Counted from the first letter of the stretch, positions 1 to 14,100 are shown. The stretch: DNA of 64,000 bases from Arthonia radiata (GCA_002989075.1 PSQN01000016.1:62001-126000); one strand, 5' to 3'. Program-made: numbers and translations. Notes: a model not told the origin generated them from the letters alone.

Positions 1-1110
1 ACAGAGACATTGTTAATTTAATTCTTGTAGTTATAAACCGCTTCTTTAAGTTTATAATCTATATTCTAGTTAGTAAAACTATAAATGCTATAGAGCTAGT
101 AAAAGTACTTTATAAATACTAGGCAAAAATATTAGGATTTCTGAGAAGCCTCTTGTTTAATAGAGAATCTATATTTACTAGCTTATATTGAAGCACCTTC
201 TGCCAGTATTTAGCCGTAAAACGAAGATTAAGCACAGTATTTTACCCTTAAACTGATAGTTAAACCGAGCGCTAGAACCAGAAGCTTAAAAACTACCTAC
301 GTATCTATATCTCTTAGAATTAAGATAATTGGTATAAGTATTTAAAAGAAGCTACTTTTACGTACAATTTAAAAGTTTATTTATCAACAAAAATTTTGCC
401 GATTGAATGTACGTTCGGTCGCGTTACAGACGTATTAGACGGCGCGCCGCCGCTAGATCGGTACCGCACCGTAGTTAAGCCGAACAACCTTTCTATTAGT
501 AAGAATACCTTCTGTTAAGGGGAAAGGTAGTCTAGACTAAAATATTCTATAGTAGTTAAGTATATAGAAGAACGCCTTCTTTGCTAATAAGAAATAAAGT
601 AGCAGTTAAAGAAAGCTTAGTGTCTATAGACAGAATAGTACAATATTAAGTATATACTAAAATACTTTGTAGTAGGTAACTTAGTACTACTATCGTTAAA
701 GAATCTTAAGACAAAGAGGCCAATAAAGAAGCTCGACGATCGAAGCTTAGGATTATTTAGAATCCTTAAGAAAGTAGGTAAACAAGCTTACTAGCTAGCA
801 CTACTAGACTCCTACCGTATCTACTCTATCTTTTATGTATCCTTACTAGAGCTATATCGCCGTTAGTCTGGTATAGAACCGTCTGGTCCGGTTAAAGTCG
901 ATAGTAGTAAAGAATAGCTTATTAAGGCGATTTGCTTTAAAATTAAGAATAAAGACTAGTATTGAACTAAGTAGTAGGGGTAATTAAAGGCAAATAACAC
1001 GATAAAGCTATAGGTACATCTTAAAGACTCTAACGTCCTTAAGAAATTTAAGAAGCGTAAAGACGCTAAGCCGAGAGACAAGCGTCTGAGACAAACTAGG
1101 CAACGTAAAT
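1..1110 (+). mobile_element. Ty3/Gypsy element, 3' part (integrase and chromodomain-side end), decayed
   Basis: This is the 3' portion of a Gypsy-type LTR retrotransposon whose 5' part lies outside the window. The integrase catalytic core can be recognised from the first bases, including the region typical of the core's C-terminal end near 230-300. The segment that follows integrase in chromoviruses lies at about 690-900. The fossil is interrupted many times in every frame and is A+T-rich with TpA excess, as expected for RIP. It belongs to a different lineage from the 471-bp-LTR Gypsy family further right. Its own 3' LTR could not be placed because the partner LTR is off-window. Confidence 0.75.
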
Positions 1111-3299
1111 AAAAAAGGGGTACAAGCCTACGCAATTAGTCTACAATATAACGCCGAAAAGAAGGTAGATTACCTAAAGTATAGTTTAGAACATAGAATT
1201 AGTATAGTATTAAACTTTAAGACTATTTATATATAATTATAAAGCTTAAGCTATAAGAAAGCTAAAATAAGACTTGTATAGGGAGAAAATATAGAACTAT
1301 TTCGATAGGCCAAGAAAAACTACTTATATAGACTAAAACCTTAGTCGAATAAAAGACAGAAAACTATAAGAAGACTACCTAAACTAGCACCGAAGTTAGT
1401 ACAGATCGGCGGTATAATACTACTTAACCTAGCTATAACTACTATCGACGCAGTTTTAAATCTAATTAACTAGATTTACTATAGCTAGCTTGTAAGAAGC
1501 CTTATTTGTAGATGGCTGAGAGCCGTATAACTCTATATTAGAATCGAAGCTCTAGCGTAGTACCTTAATACGCTTAAAATCGTTAGTATCGGCCTACTCA
1601 ACCGACTTAGTGCTTAGATCGCGCTACTAGGCCTATAGCTAAACGTAAAAAGCGCGAAGTAGAGTAAGATAGTTGTCGTAGAAAGACTCTTTGTTATTCT
1701 AGACGTCCTCGCTAGAGGTTAAAAACAAGTTAGCGCGTATAAGAAGGTTATAGATACGTCTTTATTGAGCAGAGACCTAGTATACGTTAATATAGAGTTA
1801 ATTAGTATCTAAGACGAGAGAGTATTAGACTTACTATCTTATACTTGTCTTTCAACCTCTTAATACTAGTATAGCGAGCATACTTAGCGTACTATCTCTT
1901 AGATTACTTATAAGTTTAGTTCTTATAATACTTAAAATTAGAGTTTGTAGAAGAACTACTATATATAGCTATATTGCTAAATAAGGTCTTTATATAACGG
2001 TAGTATACTAAGACGTAAGCCTTTAGCTAAGGCTAAATTAACGTAAATACGGCGCAAAAAGCGAGATTCGAGGAAGCAGACCGGCGAGACTTTATAGACG
2101 ACTCGGGCTTATAAGCAGTACCGCGGTAATAGAGAGAACGAACGATCTTATTATCGTTAGAGTCGTCTTTATAGACATAACGCTTTTAACGAGCTAGAAT
2201 GCTAATATTTAGACTAGAATAAAGCAATAAGAGATAGTAAACTTACAAAGAGTCGTAGAAGTTAGAGATACGCTATTTAGTTTAGAAGAACGTAAACTAG
2301 AAGAAGCCGCAGATAATTTAGAAATTAGTAAAGTAACCTTAAAAGCTTTCTTCTTATAAACGTTATAAAGAAGAGCTTTAAGATTAACGGCGGCTTTAGA
2401 GTTCTTAATACCGTAAGTTAAGCGGCGAGTTGGCGCTTTAGAAGAGCTTGCTCTAGCAGCAGGTTTGTTAATAGGGTTAAACCTAATATAGTAGAGATTG
2501 TAAAGGCGAATTAAAGGTAATCTAATACTAGATTAGCTACAAACTTATTATCTAAGAAGAAAAGTAAAGGCCTATTAGAGAAGAGAAGCTTGTAGGCTAA
2601 GTAGAAGAGTATAATAATATTAAAGAAAGAAAGAGAAAGTTTGAAAGAGTAAGAGCCTTGTTTTATACCTATCGTTAGATACCGATAACAAAGCTTCCGC
2701 CTACAGATACTAATATAAGAGTAAAGAAGCCTATTTACGTAGGTTGCTACTATCTATAGGGGCAATTAATCGGTAAAAGCGTGCATAAGAGTATACAAAA
2801 GAACGTAAAATTAGGTAAAAATAATATACAACCTTACTACTAAGCTTATAACTTAGGCTCAGGAGCTTTAAATTAAAAGTAAAGCTTAGCACTATAACTC
2901 GGTACTATAGAAAACTAGCACCAAACAACGCGTAGAATGATAGTAAGCAATATTACTCTTTTTTCGACTAAACGTAGACATAAGCTAGCAAGTTTTTAAT
3001 AAGGTTGTTGCTCTGCGTAAGACAATAAATAGAAGGTACGATAGAGATAGTAGATTGCACCCGGATTAAGAGCGATCCTCCTTAAGAGGAAAGGTAGTTG
3101 TAATATATAAACGTCCCGATAGTAAATTAAGACAGAATGTTGTCTATTTAGGAAGGCTACGATCCTAGGAGAATATCTTCCCTCTAGTAAACGTATCCCT
3201 TTCTAGTCTCCTTAATAATTAGCTTAAACACTAGTAGAGCCTATTTGGACCCTTTTTACTATCTAACTGCTCTCTGCCCTATATCTAGATTACAAATAT
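1111..3299. repeat. Unclassified RIP-mutated AT-rich repeat DNA
   Basis: About 2.2 kb with the same composition as its surroundings (TpA excess, CpA/TpG depletion, dense stops). I could not assign a retrotransposon or transposase domain. It may hold the 3' LTR of the leftmost Gypsy piece and the missing 5' part of the Copia element that resumes at about 7139, but neither is shown. A 46-base segment at about 3250-3296 recurs at about 10508-10553 in the same orientation. Confidence 0.5.
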
Positions 3300-6200
3300 C
3301 GATTTATAAATCGGTATACGCTAATCTTTCTAATACCTTTTTAATATATTTTTTATATTCTTTTAGTATACAGCTATATACTAGAATATTGTTTAGATAA
3401 GTAGTTATAAATATATTTAGATAATTACTAAGTATATTATTAATTAGTTTCTAAAATAATACTAATATGTTTATTAGTTTAAAGAATATAATATAGTATT
3501 TAAAAAGTCTATATTGAATATAAAAGGTTGTTTTCTATTCTTTACCTTTCTTTATATAGATTAAGTTTAAAACTTCTTAAAGGTTAAACTTAGTAAACTA
3601 TTATACGTTGTATAATCGATCTATAATTTTGTTAATACGTAGCAACGAATATTAGTTTTTAATAGTTACTCCGTTTAATTATCTATAGTCTACGTAAAGT
3701 CGTAGTTTACTATTCTTCTTAAATATAAAGAGTATTGCATATTTAGCTAGTAATATTAATTTTTAGATAAAACCTTTCTTAAGATTTTTATTAAAATAGT
3801 CGCAGAGCGCTTAATTTTCTACTTCTAATAAAGAGTATATTAAACTAAATATTAGCGTTTTACCTTCTTATAAAGGTATTATATAATCTTACGGTTTATA
3901 TTTTAGGAAAGCTAAGTTTAACTCAGCCTTCTTAAATAAATATTAGAATTAATTATATTTCTTGGGTATCTTAGCGATTAACTAAGTATCTATCGTTATA
4001 TAGAATTATTAATGTACAGTCGTCTCTTATTTATACCTATATATATTTAGCTATAGATAAGATACAATAGTAAACTTCTCTTATAAAATATCTAAGTATC
4101 GAAGTATAGTAGTACTAATCTATATAAGTTCTTTATTACGCTCTTTATTCTTACTATTAAAAATAGCTTATAGAGTATTTATTCTGTAGAACGACTCTTA
4201 TTTAGAGTACTTATATTTAATAAAGAGAAGTTTCTTAGTTCTTTAATCTACTTCTAGGTTATATTGTTGCAACTAAAGTATATTTAGTACAGTATAGTAC
4301 TAGTTAAAATTTACGATATTATAAGTAACTTCTTTCTAATAGTCTTTAATTATTAAATCTATTAGTAAAGTCTTATAGTCGACTTTTTTCTCTGCTTCTT
4401 AGAATTTAAATAGTATATAGAATAATTTCTTCTTTTATATATATATTTAGTACTCCTTAACATAGCGTATCGAAATAAAGTTGTCTATTACGCTTAAATC
4501 GATTTTTATTTTAATGTTTCTATTGTTTATTGTTGCCCGAGTATATAGATATATTCTATAAGAAGCTAAGCTTGTATAGAGCTAAGCTTCTAGAGGATCT
4601 AACCGTTAAATGGGCTGGTACTACTGCCCTTAAAGTAGTCGGCTTAGTCTTTTTTCTGTCGAATATATACGTTCTAGAGTACTTTAGGTACTAAAATCTA
4701 TTGTTAGTTAATTTATTATAAAAATTTCTGTATAAAATATCTTAGTACTACTTTTATTATAACGTTTAGTTTATTGTTTATGATCTCTGCTTTAATTATA
4801 CAACTATTACTAATTAAAATTTGTTGTATTTATAGGTTGTATATTGTTAGTTAAAGATATTAGTACTAACTATATAATTCTAAACCTCTAATAAGATAGT
4901 TTACTAATTGTTATAAGCGTAAGTAAATATATCTTAGAATATTGTTAATATCTCTATTAGCGTTTAACTTTCTATTATAAAGGGCTAACTAACAAAGTCT
5001 CTATATTATTCCTTTCTAACAAATTAGAGTTTATTCTTTTTAGTTAGTATTGTCTTCGAGAGAGGATTCTGTACCATTAGAATCTATATTTTTGTCTTTA
5101 AGTTATTATCTTGCCTATAACGTATCGTAGATGCTATCTTACTTAGCTTCTATAATATATTCTTCCTCAAATTCCCCTTAAGTCTCTAAGTAAGGTAACT
5201 TAGGTTGTTTTTAGGTAAGATCTAGTTCTTGTGTTGAACCTTGTTTTAGAGATATCGGTTTCTTTGGCTACTATTCTAACTCTAGTTTATCGGATTTATA
5301 AATCGTACAATCGTTATTATAGCATACGGTCTAGAATAGTGTTTTATATAGTATAACGGCACTCTATATCTAATACCTTAAAATAGTGCGGTTAACATTG
5401 TTTCAGTCCTATAAATTCTATTGTTTCTGTCTTATTTATTGTTCCTTTATTTATTTCTATAACTTATTGTCGGTATCCTAATTCTAATAAAGTTTATATA
5501 GGTTTGATCGGTTTTTCTCTCTTAAGTCTTTTAAGATTAGCTGAGTTAGATCCATTCCTAATTCTAGGTAGTTGAACGCTTGTCTCTATACAGGGTTTAG
5601 GCTAGTAAGATATTCTAGCTAGAAGTCTCTTATATATATAAGTAAGCCTATCTAATCTAGACGTTGGTTAAGTCGTTCTCTAGCTGTAGTAACTAGGATA
5701 GTTATATTGAACTATTGTTGTAGCGAGCAGAGTTTTTGAAATTAATTGTTGTTGTGCCCGCTTCGCTTAGTACTGTTAAACTATTGTTTCTTAGAATAGT
5801 ATTTCTTAACTTAATACTCTAGTTTTCTATAATATAAGTATAGCTTATTCTTTATTCTATGTTCTCTTTCCTAGTTATTTAGTTTCTCTTAAGGTTTTAT
5901 AAAATCTAACTCTATTAGATTGCCTCAATCTTATCGTAAGTTTGCTCGATTCTTTATTTTATAGAACTTATTAGTAAGGTTACCCTTCTTCTTTATCTAT
6001 CTTTTAAAGTTACTGTCGTTAATTTTCTTTGCTTGTTGTATAAAGCTATTGAAATTATTAAACTTCTTATTATAAATATAGATTATTTTCTTAATATAAT
6101 TCTTAAGTTCTTTATAAAAGGTCTTAATAAAGAGTTTTTTGTTCTATTCTGTTTAATTAGCATACTATATAAATTTAGCGGCATACCTGCTTGCTGGTTC

Positions 6201-7133
6201 TATCTATTTTAGATTTTGAAGCTTCTTAATAGCGATACGTCTAGCGTTAGTCTGATTAAAGATCTCTCTAAGCTTTTTTTAGAAGAAGATAAAGCTAGCA
6301 AAGAATTTATTAGTATCTTTATGTCTACTCTTTATTAAGATAAATAAAAAGTCGTTAAAGTAATACTTAACCTACTTATAAGCGTCTCTGTCTATATAAG
6401 AGATAGCGAATAGAACTATAGTAGTATTATTCAGAAACTAATCTTTATAAGTTTTAAAGTATATAGCTAAGCGTATTAAGAATAAAGTAACTTTAAAACG
6501 TTTATTTAAGAAGCTTTTTTCTATCTTAATGTTAATATTTAATATCTTACTCGTACTAGCTATTCTGTTAGCTAACCTGTTTGTAGCGTCGCAGCTATTA
6601 GATACTAAAGTAGTAGACATAATTAATCTACTTTCTCTACTTTTGTAGCGAGTCTATTAAAGTATAACGCTAGTCGCTAAGAGAACTAAACTAAGGCTTA
6701 CTTACCTTATATACTTATTAACCTTAATAGTAGGTATCTTGTGTGCTAGAGACTAAAAGGTAGGAGAGACAAGATAGATTATAAAGGGTAAGAAGGGCTT
6801 AACTAAAGTAGATAGAAGATAAAGTATATTACTTAAATACAGTTAAAGAACTTATACTTAGATATTAAGTTAATAGACTAAAGTCTATTCTAAGGTCGAC
6901 TATTAGTCTAACTATATAGTTTAAGGTATATAGAAAAGTTTCTCTGTGTCTATTAATCCGACAATGCTTATATTAGGTTTATAGAGAATATAGGTCTTTA
7001 TAGCCGTCTTGTTTAATAATGTCTATAGCGAGTTTATAGGCTTAGTCGGGAATAATACTAGTAGAGCTGAGATAACTGGCGGTAGTTAATACTTAAACGT
7101 ACGCTAGGCCGTCTAGGGCTGGTATCCGTAATA
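3300..7133 (-). mobile_element. Ty3/Gypsy element copy on minus strand, truncated inside reverse transcriptase, decayed
   Basis: This is the second copy of the Gypsy family that is complete at 10667-18007. Reading leftward on the minus strand it has the 5' LTR (6663-7133), the gag region starting near 6620, the protease region and the first part of reverse transcriptase. Similarity to the complete copy stops at about 3300, corresponding to about 14550 in that copy, so the 3' half of pol and the 3' LTR are absent. It is a fossil with dozens of breaks and a RIP signature. It appears to sit inside a Copia element, because Copia integrase-like coding begins directly to its right. Confidence 0.85.
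6663..7133 (-). repeat. LTR (471 bp) of the minus-strand Gypsy copy
   Basis: It has the same 471-base length as the two LTRs of the complete element and matches them along its whole length in reverse complement, apart from transition-type differences. Termini correspond to TGTTACGAG...CGTTACA before RIP. Confidence 0.9.
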
Positions 7134-7138
7134 AAACA

Positions 7139-9960
7139 GCTTAAAAAGGTTGCTCTAGGAATAAATTATTTAGACAAATTGAAAGATAATTGCTAAATTT
7201 ACTTTAAAGCAAAGGCAACGGCTAAAGTTAGCTAAGAAACTTTAGATAAATTGGCTAATTATTTAGAAAAAGTTTACTTAAATATTTATAGGCTAATTAT
7301 ACCGCAAACCCCTTTTAAAGGTTAATTATTTACTAGCTTTATAGACAATAAAACTTGGTATACAACTACCGAGTTACTATAGTCTAAAGACTAGATTTTT
7401 AACGCACTATTTACTTATATTACTCAGAAAGAAACGTAGTTCGAGCATTCTTTTAAAAGATTATACTTAAACAACGTAAAAGAATATCGAGAAGGTTAGA
7501 TAAAACAGCTTCTAGAACAAAAAGAAGCTATTTTAACGATATTTGTACTATATACTCTTTAGTAAAACGAACGAGCCAAACGCTTTAACCAAACAATTAT
7601 TAGTAAAGTTCGAGCAATACTTTATACCGCTGGGCTACTTTAGATATATTAGAGTAAAGCGCTAAAAGCAGCTATCTATATTTATAATAGGACCCTTTAT
7701 ATTAGATTACTGGGGTTTATTACTCTGTATAAAGTAAAATACGGCAAAAAACCGAATATTAGTACTATTAAAATCTAGAACTTAGTTACTTACCTTAAAA
7801 AACCTAAACTAAAGAAACTAAACGCTAGAGCAACTACTTATATTCTAATAGACTATAGATCGAACTAATATAAGCTCTTAGATCCTAATAACTAGAAGGT
7901 TTACTAGGGGAAAGACGTCTATATTTAAGAAGAAAAATTTATTTGAGATCTATAGAGATCTACGGTTAATTAATTAATCGAGAGTATTTCTAAAGAGTTT
8001 AAAGAACAACTACAAGTTAAGTTTAAAAACGAGCTAAATCTAACTGTTAGATCTTAAAATAATAGAGAGGTACCTCTTAATAAAGAAGTAAGTCTTTTAT
8101 ACAAAAAACAGTATATCTCTTCTATATCTTAACAACTAGCGGATGAATCTAGATAAAAACTATACTAAACTAGAGCCCTAAATAAGTCTAATCTTCTTAT
8201 TGAGTTAGATTATAGAAGTACTAAAGACCTTAGCCGAGTAAACATCGATTGCGCCCAAAAAAAAGATTTTATATACAAAAACATCGACAAAAATTAGTTT
8301 AATAAGTTCTACAATAATCTAAAATAATACGCCGAATAGGCTTTAGTCGCAGTTACTAAAGAGCTTACTAATTTAAAAGAAATAAGAGTATTTAAGAATT
8401 AGCCTTTTTAACTAGACGCAATATAGTCGGAGCTTAAAGAGCTAGCTAACTAAGAAACCTAAATATTAACCGAGCTGCTGCCGGGTAGAAAGGCGCTAAA
8501 AGGGCGCTGAATATTGAAGATTAAGTATCTTCTAAAGAGCAAGCCGATTTTTAAAGCCCACTAAATAGCTAAGAGCTGCTAGCAAAGACCCGGTCTTAAT
8601 TTTATAGAGATCTTTTATAGAGACCTTTATAAATATAGTAAATCTAATTATCTACCGGCTTATACTAGCCTTAGTAGCAGAGAAAGACTAGAAAATAAAG
8701 CGATAGAACGTAAAATTAGCTTATTCTAACGCAAAGTTAGATAAAATTGTCTATATCGAGCAACTAACTGGCCTATCTAACGGAACTAATAAAGTTTATT
8801 AAATAAAGAAGGCCCTTTATAGTCTAAAATAGGCCGACCAACAGTAGAAAGCCTATCTTTGAGAATAACTAAGGAAAATAGATTTTGAACCCCTAGTATC
8901 TAATTAGTTGGTTTATATTCGAAGAACTAGAAAGCAGGCAATTTTAATCGCCTATATAGACAATATATTAGCTGTATCCAATTCTATTAAAACAATCTCT
9001 AGAATTTACTAGGAACTAAATAAGACTCTTACAGTTAAGAACTTAGAAGACGTTAGTAAGTTTCTAGAAATTAACATTACCCGAGATCGCCCGGCAAAAA
9101 CAATTTGCTTAGACCAGTCGACTTATTTAGCTAAAATTTTAACTAAATATTTAAAGAAAAACGGCCGAATGCCTGAGAAAATACTGCAACCCGTCGGTTT
9201 AAAATTGACACCAAATCCTAACCAAGCTAGTAGTGCTAACATTTCTAATTATTAGCAACAAATTAGGTCGATTTTATATCTAATAACAAAGACAAGACCC
9301 AATATTGTCTTTATAACTAGCCTACTAGCCCGGTACATATCGAATCCTAGCGAGGAGCACTAGAGAGTTTTAAGTAGCCTTTAGGCTTACTTAGATAAAA
9401 CTTCTAACTTTAGCCTTTACTATAAATCTCCCTTAATAAACGGTATAACTAGCTATTATAACGTAAATTGAGGGAGAAACCTTGGTACTAGGAGATTAAC
9501 TATTGGCTATATCTTTCTACTTAGAAACAAGAAGCTATAAAGAAATAGTTATTTATTTAATTAATTGCTACCAAACTGTCTAGAATTTTTAAAGAAAATT
9601 CGATTACTATTGTTTTAGCGGGTACTCTTAAAAAGTCTGCGGATAAAAAGACTCGGCGGGCTCTAACGTACCAGACAAGCATAGATTTGCTCGGGTAAGC
9701 CAGTTAAATTAGACCGGAGACCCTAGTTTTACCGATAAAACTATTACTTATCGACAGCAATTTAGCAAAAGAACTTATAAAAAACTCTATCTTCTGAGCT
9801 AAATCTAAGTATATTGATATACAGTATTACTATGTTAGAGAAAACGTTTAGGTAGGCTAAATAGAGCTTAAATACATTTTTACAAAGAAACAATTAGCAG
9901 ACAGTTTAACAAAACTAATTAACTTAGCTAAAATACTAACGTTTAGAACTTAAATTAGCT
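7139..9960 (+). mobile_element. Ty1/Copia element, pol region, decayed
   Basis: The plus-strand remains follow Copia order: integrase-like coding at about 7160-8000, reverse transcriptase at about 8480-9230 with the YxDD-type region near 8940-8970, and RNase H at about 9450-9940 ending with the typical tail of Copia polyproteins. The order integrase, reverse transcriptase, RNase H distinguishes it from Gypsy. It is a fossil, interrupted many times, with strong RIP composition. The 5' part (gag, protease, LTR) is not recognisable to the right of the inserted Gypsy copy. Confidence 0.8.
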
Positions 9961-10661
9961 TATAATTCGGCTAAAATAATTAGTCGATTAAGAAGGTATA
10001 TTAGAAATTAACTAACTAGCTAGTTAGTCGGAATCTCTAGGGCCTAGAGTATCGAATAGATTCTACCGGCTATCTCGGTCTAAAATAGAACAAGCCTGTT
10101 ATCTAAAGGGTCGGGCCTAGTAGCCTAGGTTTAAGACAAAAAGAAGCATTGTATAACTTATTCTAGACAGCTGGCTTATAGTCTAAGATAACACAGAATA
10201 GACTTAAAGGCTAACAGTTTTAAATAGACAGAATTACTATCTTATACGGTAAGTTACAGGTTATTTAGCCTCTATTAAAAAGAATAGATATCTAGTAAGT
10301 CTTATATAAGCCGCTAGACTTAAATATATAAGCTAGAATCTCTTTAGAGAATTTTAGCTAATAAGACAGACAATATAACAACAGCTTCTTCTTGTTACTA
10401 AGTATTATATCTATACTAAGTCTAAGTATTGTACCAGTTCTAAGCTAATCTCGTCTTCCTACTCTTTATAGTAGTATTCTTCTTCTTCCCTGTACCTTTT
10501 AAATAGACCCTTTTTACTATTTAATTACTCTCTACTCTATATCTATATTATATTAATAATTACTATAAAGATTAGAAGTCTATCTAATAAGTCTAGTCTT
10601 ATCTTTTTAATAAAATTATATCTTTCAAGCTACTAGTAAAGGGTAATAAATATTAGTTAAT
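9961..10661 (+). repeat. Copia 3' flank / probable 3' LTR region, boundaries unresolved
   Basis: AT-rich sequence following the Copia RNase H, where the polypurine tract and 3' LTR should lie. No matching 5' LTR was found, so edges are not set. It includes the second copy (about 10508-10553) of the 46-base segment seen at 3250-3296. Confidence 0.35.
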
Positions 10662-10666
10662 CTAAG
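10662..10666. repeat. Target-site duplication CTAAG, left copy
   Basis: CTAAG lies directly before the 5' LTR and is repeated directly after the 3' LTR at 18008-18012, as expected for LTR-element integration. Confidence 0.9.
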
Positions 10667-11137
10667 TATTACGAGTATCAGCCCTAGACGGCCTAGCGTA
10701 CATCTAAGCATTAACTACCGCCAGTTATCTTAGCTCTATAAGTATTATTCCCGACTAAGCCTATAAACCCGCTATAGGCATTATTAGACAAAATAGCTAT
10801 AAAGGCCTATATTCCCTATAAACCTAATATAGACATTGTTAGGTTAACAGACATAAAGAAACTTCTCTATGTACCTTAAACTATATAGCTAGACTAATAG
10901 CCGACCTTAGAATAAACTTTAGTCTATTAATTTAATATTTGAATATAAGTTTCTTAACTATATTTAAGTAACGTGCTTTACCTTCTATCTACTTTAGTTA
11001 AGCTTCTCTTACTCTCTATAATTTATCTCGCCTCTCCTATCTTTTAGTCTCTAGCACATAAGATACCTACTACTAAGGTTAATAAGTATATAAGGTAAGT
11101 AAGTCTTAGTTCGGTTTTCCTAGCAACTAGCGTTATA
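10667..11137 (+). repeat. 5' LTR of Gypsy chromovirus (471 bp)
   Basis: Direct repeat partner of 17537-18007, of equal length. Its start and end match the termini of the minus-strand LTR at 6663-7133. A primer-binding-site region follows from 11138. Confidence 0.95.
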
Positions 11138-14100
11138 CTTTAATAGACTTGCTACGAAAGTAGAGAAAGTAGATTAGTTATATCTACTACTTCGGTACCC
11201 AATAGCCGCGACGCTGCAAATAAATTAGCTAAGAGAATAGCTAGTACGAGTAAGATATTAAACGTTAACACTAAGATAGAAAAAAGCTTCTTAGATAAAC
11301 GTTTTAAAGTTACTTTATTCTTAATACGCCTAGCCGTATACTTTAAAACTTACAAAAACTAGTTTCTAAACAATATTACTATAGTTCTATTCGCTACCTC
11401 TTGTATAAATAGAGATACTTACAACTAGGTTAAGTACTACCTCGACAATTTCTTATTTACCTTAATAAAGAGTAGGCGCGAGAATACCGATAAGTTCTTC
11501 GCTAGCTTTATCTTCTTTTAGAAGAAGCTTTATAAAATCTTTAGATAGACCGACGCTAGACGCGTTGCTACTAGGAAGCTTAGGAACCTTAAGTAGATAG
11601 GACCAGCGAGCAGATACGCCGTTAAATTTATATAGTATGCTAATTAAACAGGATAGAACAAGAAACCCCTTATTAAGACCTTTTACGAGGAACTTAAGGA
11701 CTATATTAAGGAAATAATCTATATCCGTAAAGAAAAGTTTAACGATCTCGATAACTTTATATAACGAGCAAAGGAGATCGACGATAGTAACTTTAAAAGA
11801 TAGATAAAGAAGAAGAGTAACTCTACTAATAGGTTCTATAGAACAAAGAATCGAGCAAACTTACGATAAGACTGAGGCGATCCAATAGAGTTAGATTTTA
11901 TAAGGCTTCAAGGGAAACTAAACAACTAGAAAAGAGAATATAGAATAAAGAACAAGCTATACTTATATTGCAGGAAACTAGGGCATTAAGTTAAGAAATA
12001 TTGTTCTAAGAAACAACAGTTCAACAGTACAGAACAAAATAAGCACAATAATCGATCTTAGAAGCTCCGCTCTCTACAATAATAGTTCAATATAACTACC
12101 TAGACGCAGGAAGACAGCGGCCGCAATAAGACAATAGAATTACTAGCAACCTTCTCCGACCGTTGGTATATAGACCTAACCAGGGATCGTTCTCTACAAG
12201 AATTAGGTCTCCCACAGAAGATTATCTAGAACTAGTATAAGTACGTTACTAAACTAACTAAGGAGCAAAAAAATATTTACTAGAGTACTTTTTGCGACTA
12301 GAGGGACACTTACTAGGTTTCTTCCAATAAGAAGTACAACGGGTAAAACTTATTTAACTTATATAAAAACTAGAACACAGACAGTAAGTTATAGGAAGAA
12401 ATAAAGGAACGACAAATAAAAAGGGAACAATAAAATCTACAGAACTGGAATAACATTAACCGTACTATTCCGAGGCAGTAGATATAAGATACTACTACAC
12501 TATACAAAACACTATTCTAGACTGTATGCTATAATAACGATTATACGACCCACAAATCCGACAAATTGGGATTAGGATAGTAGCCGAAGAAACCGATATC
12601 TTCGAAATAAGGTTCGACACAAGAACTAGGTCTTACTTAAGAAAGACCTAGATCGCCTTATTTAGAAACTTAAGGGAAATTTAAGGAAGAACAGACCGTA
12701 GAGGCTAAGCAAGATAGCAGCTACGATGCGTTATAGGCAAGATAACAACTTAAAGACAAGAATATAAATTCTAATAGTACAGAATTCTTGCTTAAGAACA
12801 ATACTAATTAAGAAGAATAAACCCTAATCCGTTGAGAAGGAATAATATAGAGACTTTATTAGTTAGCCTTCTACGATAGAAATTTAAGCGCTAATAAAGA
12901 CTATAATAATATCTCGAGATATATTTACTTACGCCTACGACAACTAGTAGACTACCTTATTAGAGGTCTAGAATTGCGTAGTTAGTACTAATACCTTCGA
13001 CTAACAATATACAACCTATAAACACAACAGGTTTTAACTAGTAATAGTTATATAATTAAAGCAGAGATTGTAAACAATAAACTAGACGTTATAATAAAAG
13101 CAGTACTAAAATACTCTATACAGGAATTCTTACAACAAATCAACCGACAATAGGTTTCGGTACCTAAAATACTCTAGAACGTACGCAATTAACAGGAAAA
13201 AGACTAGACCGACTACTTCGAGGGTAGTAGTACTAGCCCGTCTAACGGTTAAACCCTCTAGAAGTCTAGCTCTGCGCAAGCTCGGCTGTCTATAGAATAT
13301 ACCTACACACTTAAGCAACAATAAACTATAGAAACATTAAAATTATAATTAATTTAGGCGCAACAGGCAACTTTATCTTAATACGCTACGTCGAGGAGTA
13401 CTAGATACAAACACAAAAAAAGAAATTACCCTACGTACTATCCAAATTTCAAGGAATAAAGAGAAGAGTCGACTATAAGACTTCGCCAATAGGTATAACT
13501 ATTAGAAACTATTAGAAAGAAATTACTTATAATATCGTAGATATTAACCAGCACTACGCTATACTAGGTATACCTTAGTTGCAACAATATAATTTAGAAG
13601 TAGATTAGAGAACTAAGAAACTCCTCTTTACTAGATATAAGTACTCTAGACAAGAGTCGTTCTACGGAATAGATACCTTACAAGCTATTTTTAGTAGTAA
13701 GGATAAGGAGTACGATAAAGAACTTATACAAGTTAGTACCACTATACTTTAATATTTAGATATCTTATAAGAGAAGTCTAATATAGTATCTTGTCTATAG
13801 CCAGCTACACGCAAGTATAAACAAGAGACAACTGTACGCTAACGATTCTATACGACAATAAGTACTTAGTTAATTACTAAGATACCTAAGAAATACAATT
13901 AATTCTAATATCTGTTCGAGGAAGCTGAGCTAAACTTAGCTCTTCTAGAACATAAACCGTAAGATTACACTATACCTTTATAAAAAGATAAAACGCTAAT
14001 ATTCGGTCTAATATACTCTCTATTAGAAGCAGAAAATTAAGCGCTCTGCGACTACCTTAACGAAAATCTTAAGAAAGGATTTATCCGAAAATCGATATTA

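Noticed and set aside
13130-13321. Minus-strand 63-codon frame inside the Gypsy element
   Set aside because: It is antisense to the element's gag/protease part, uses repeat composition and has no domain; a chance frame.
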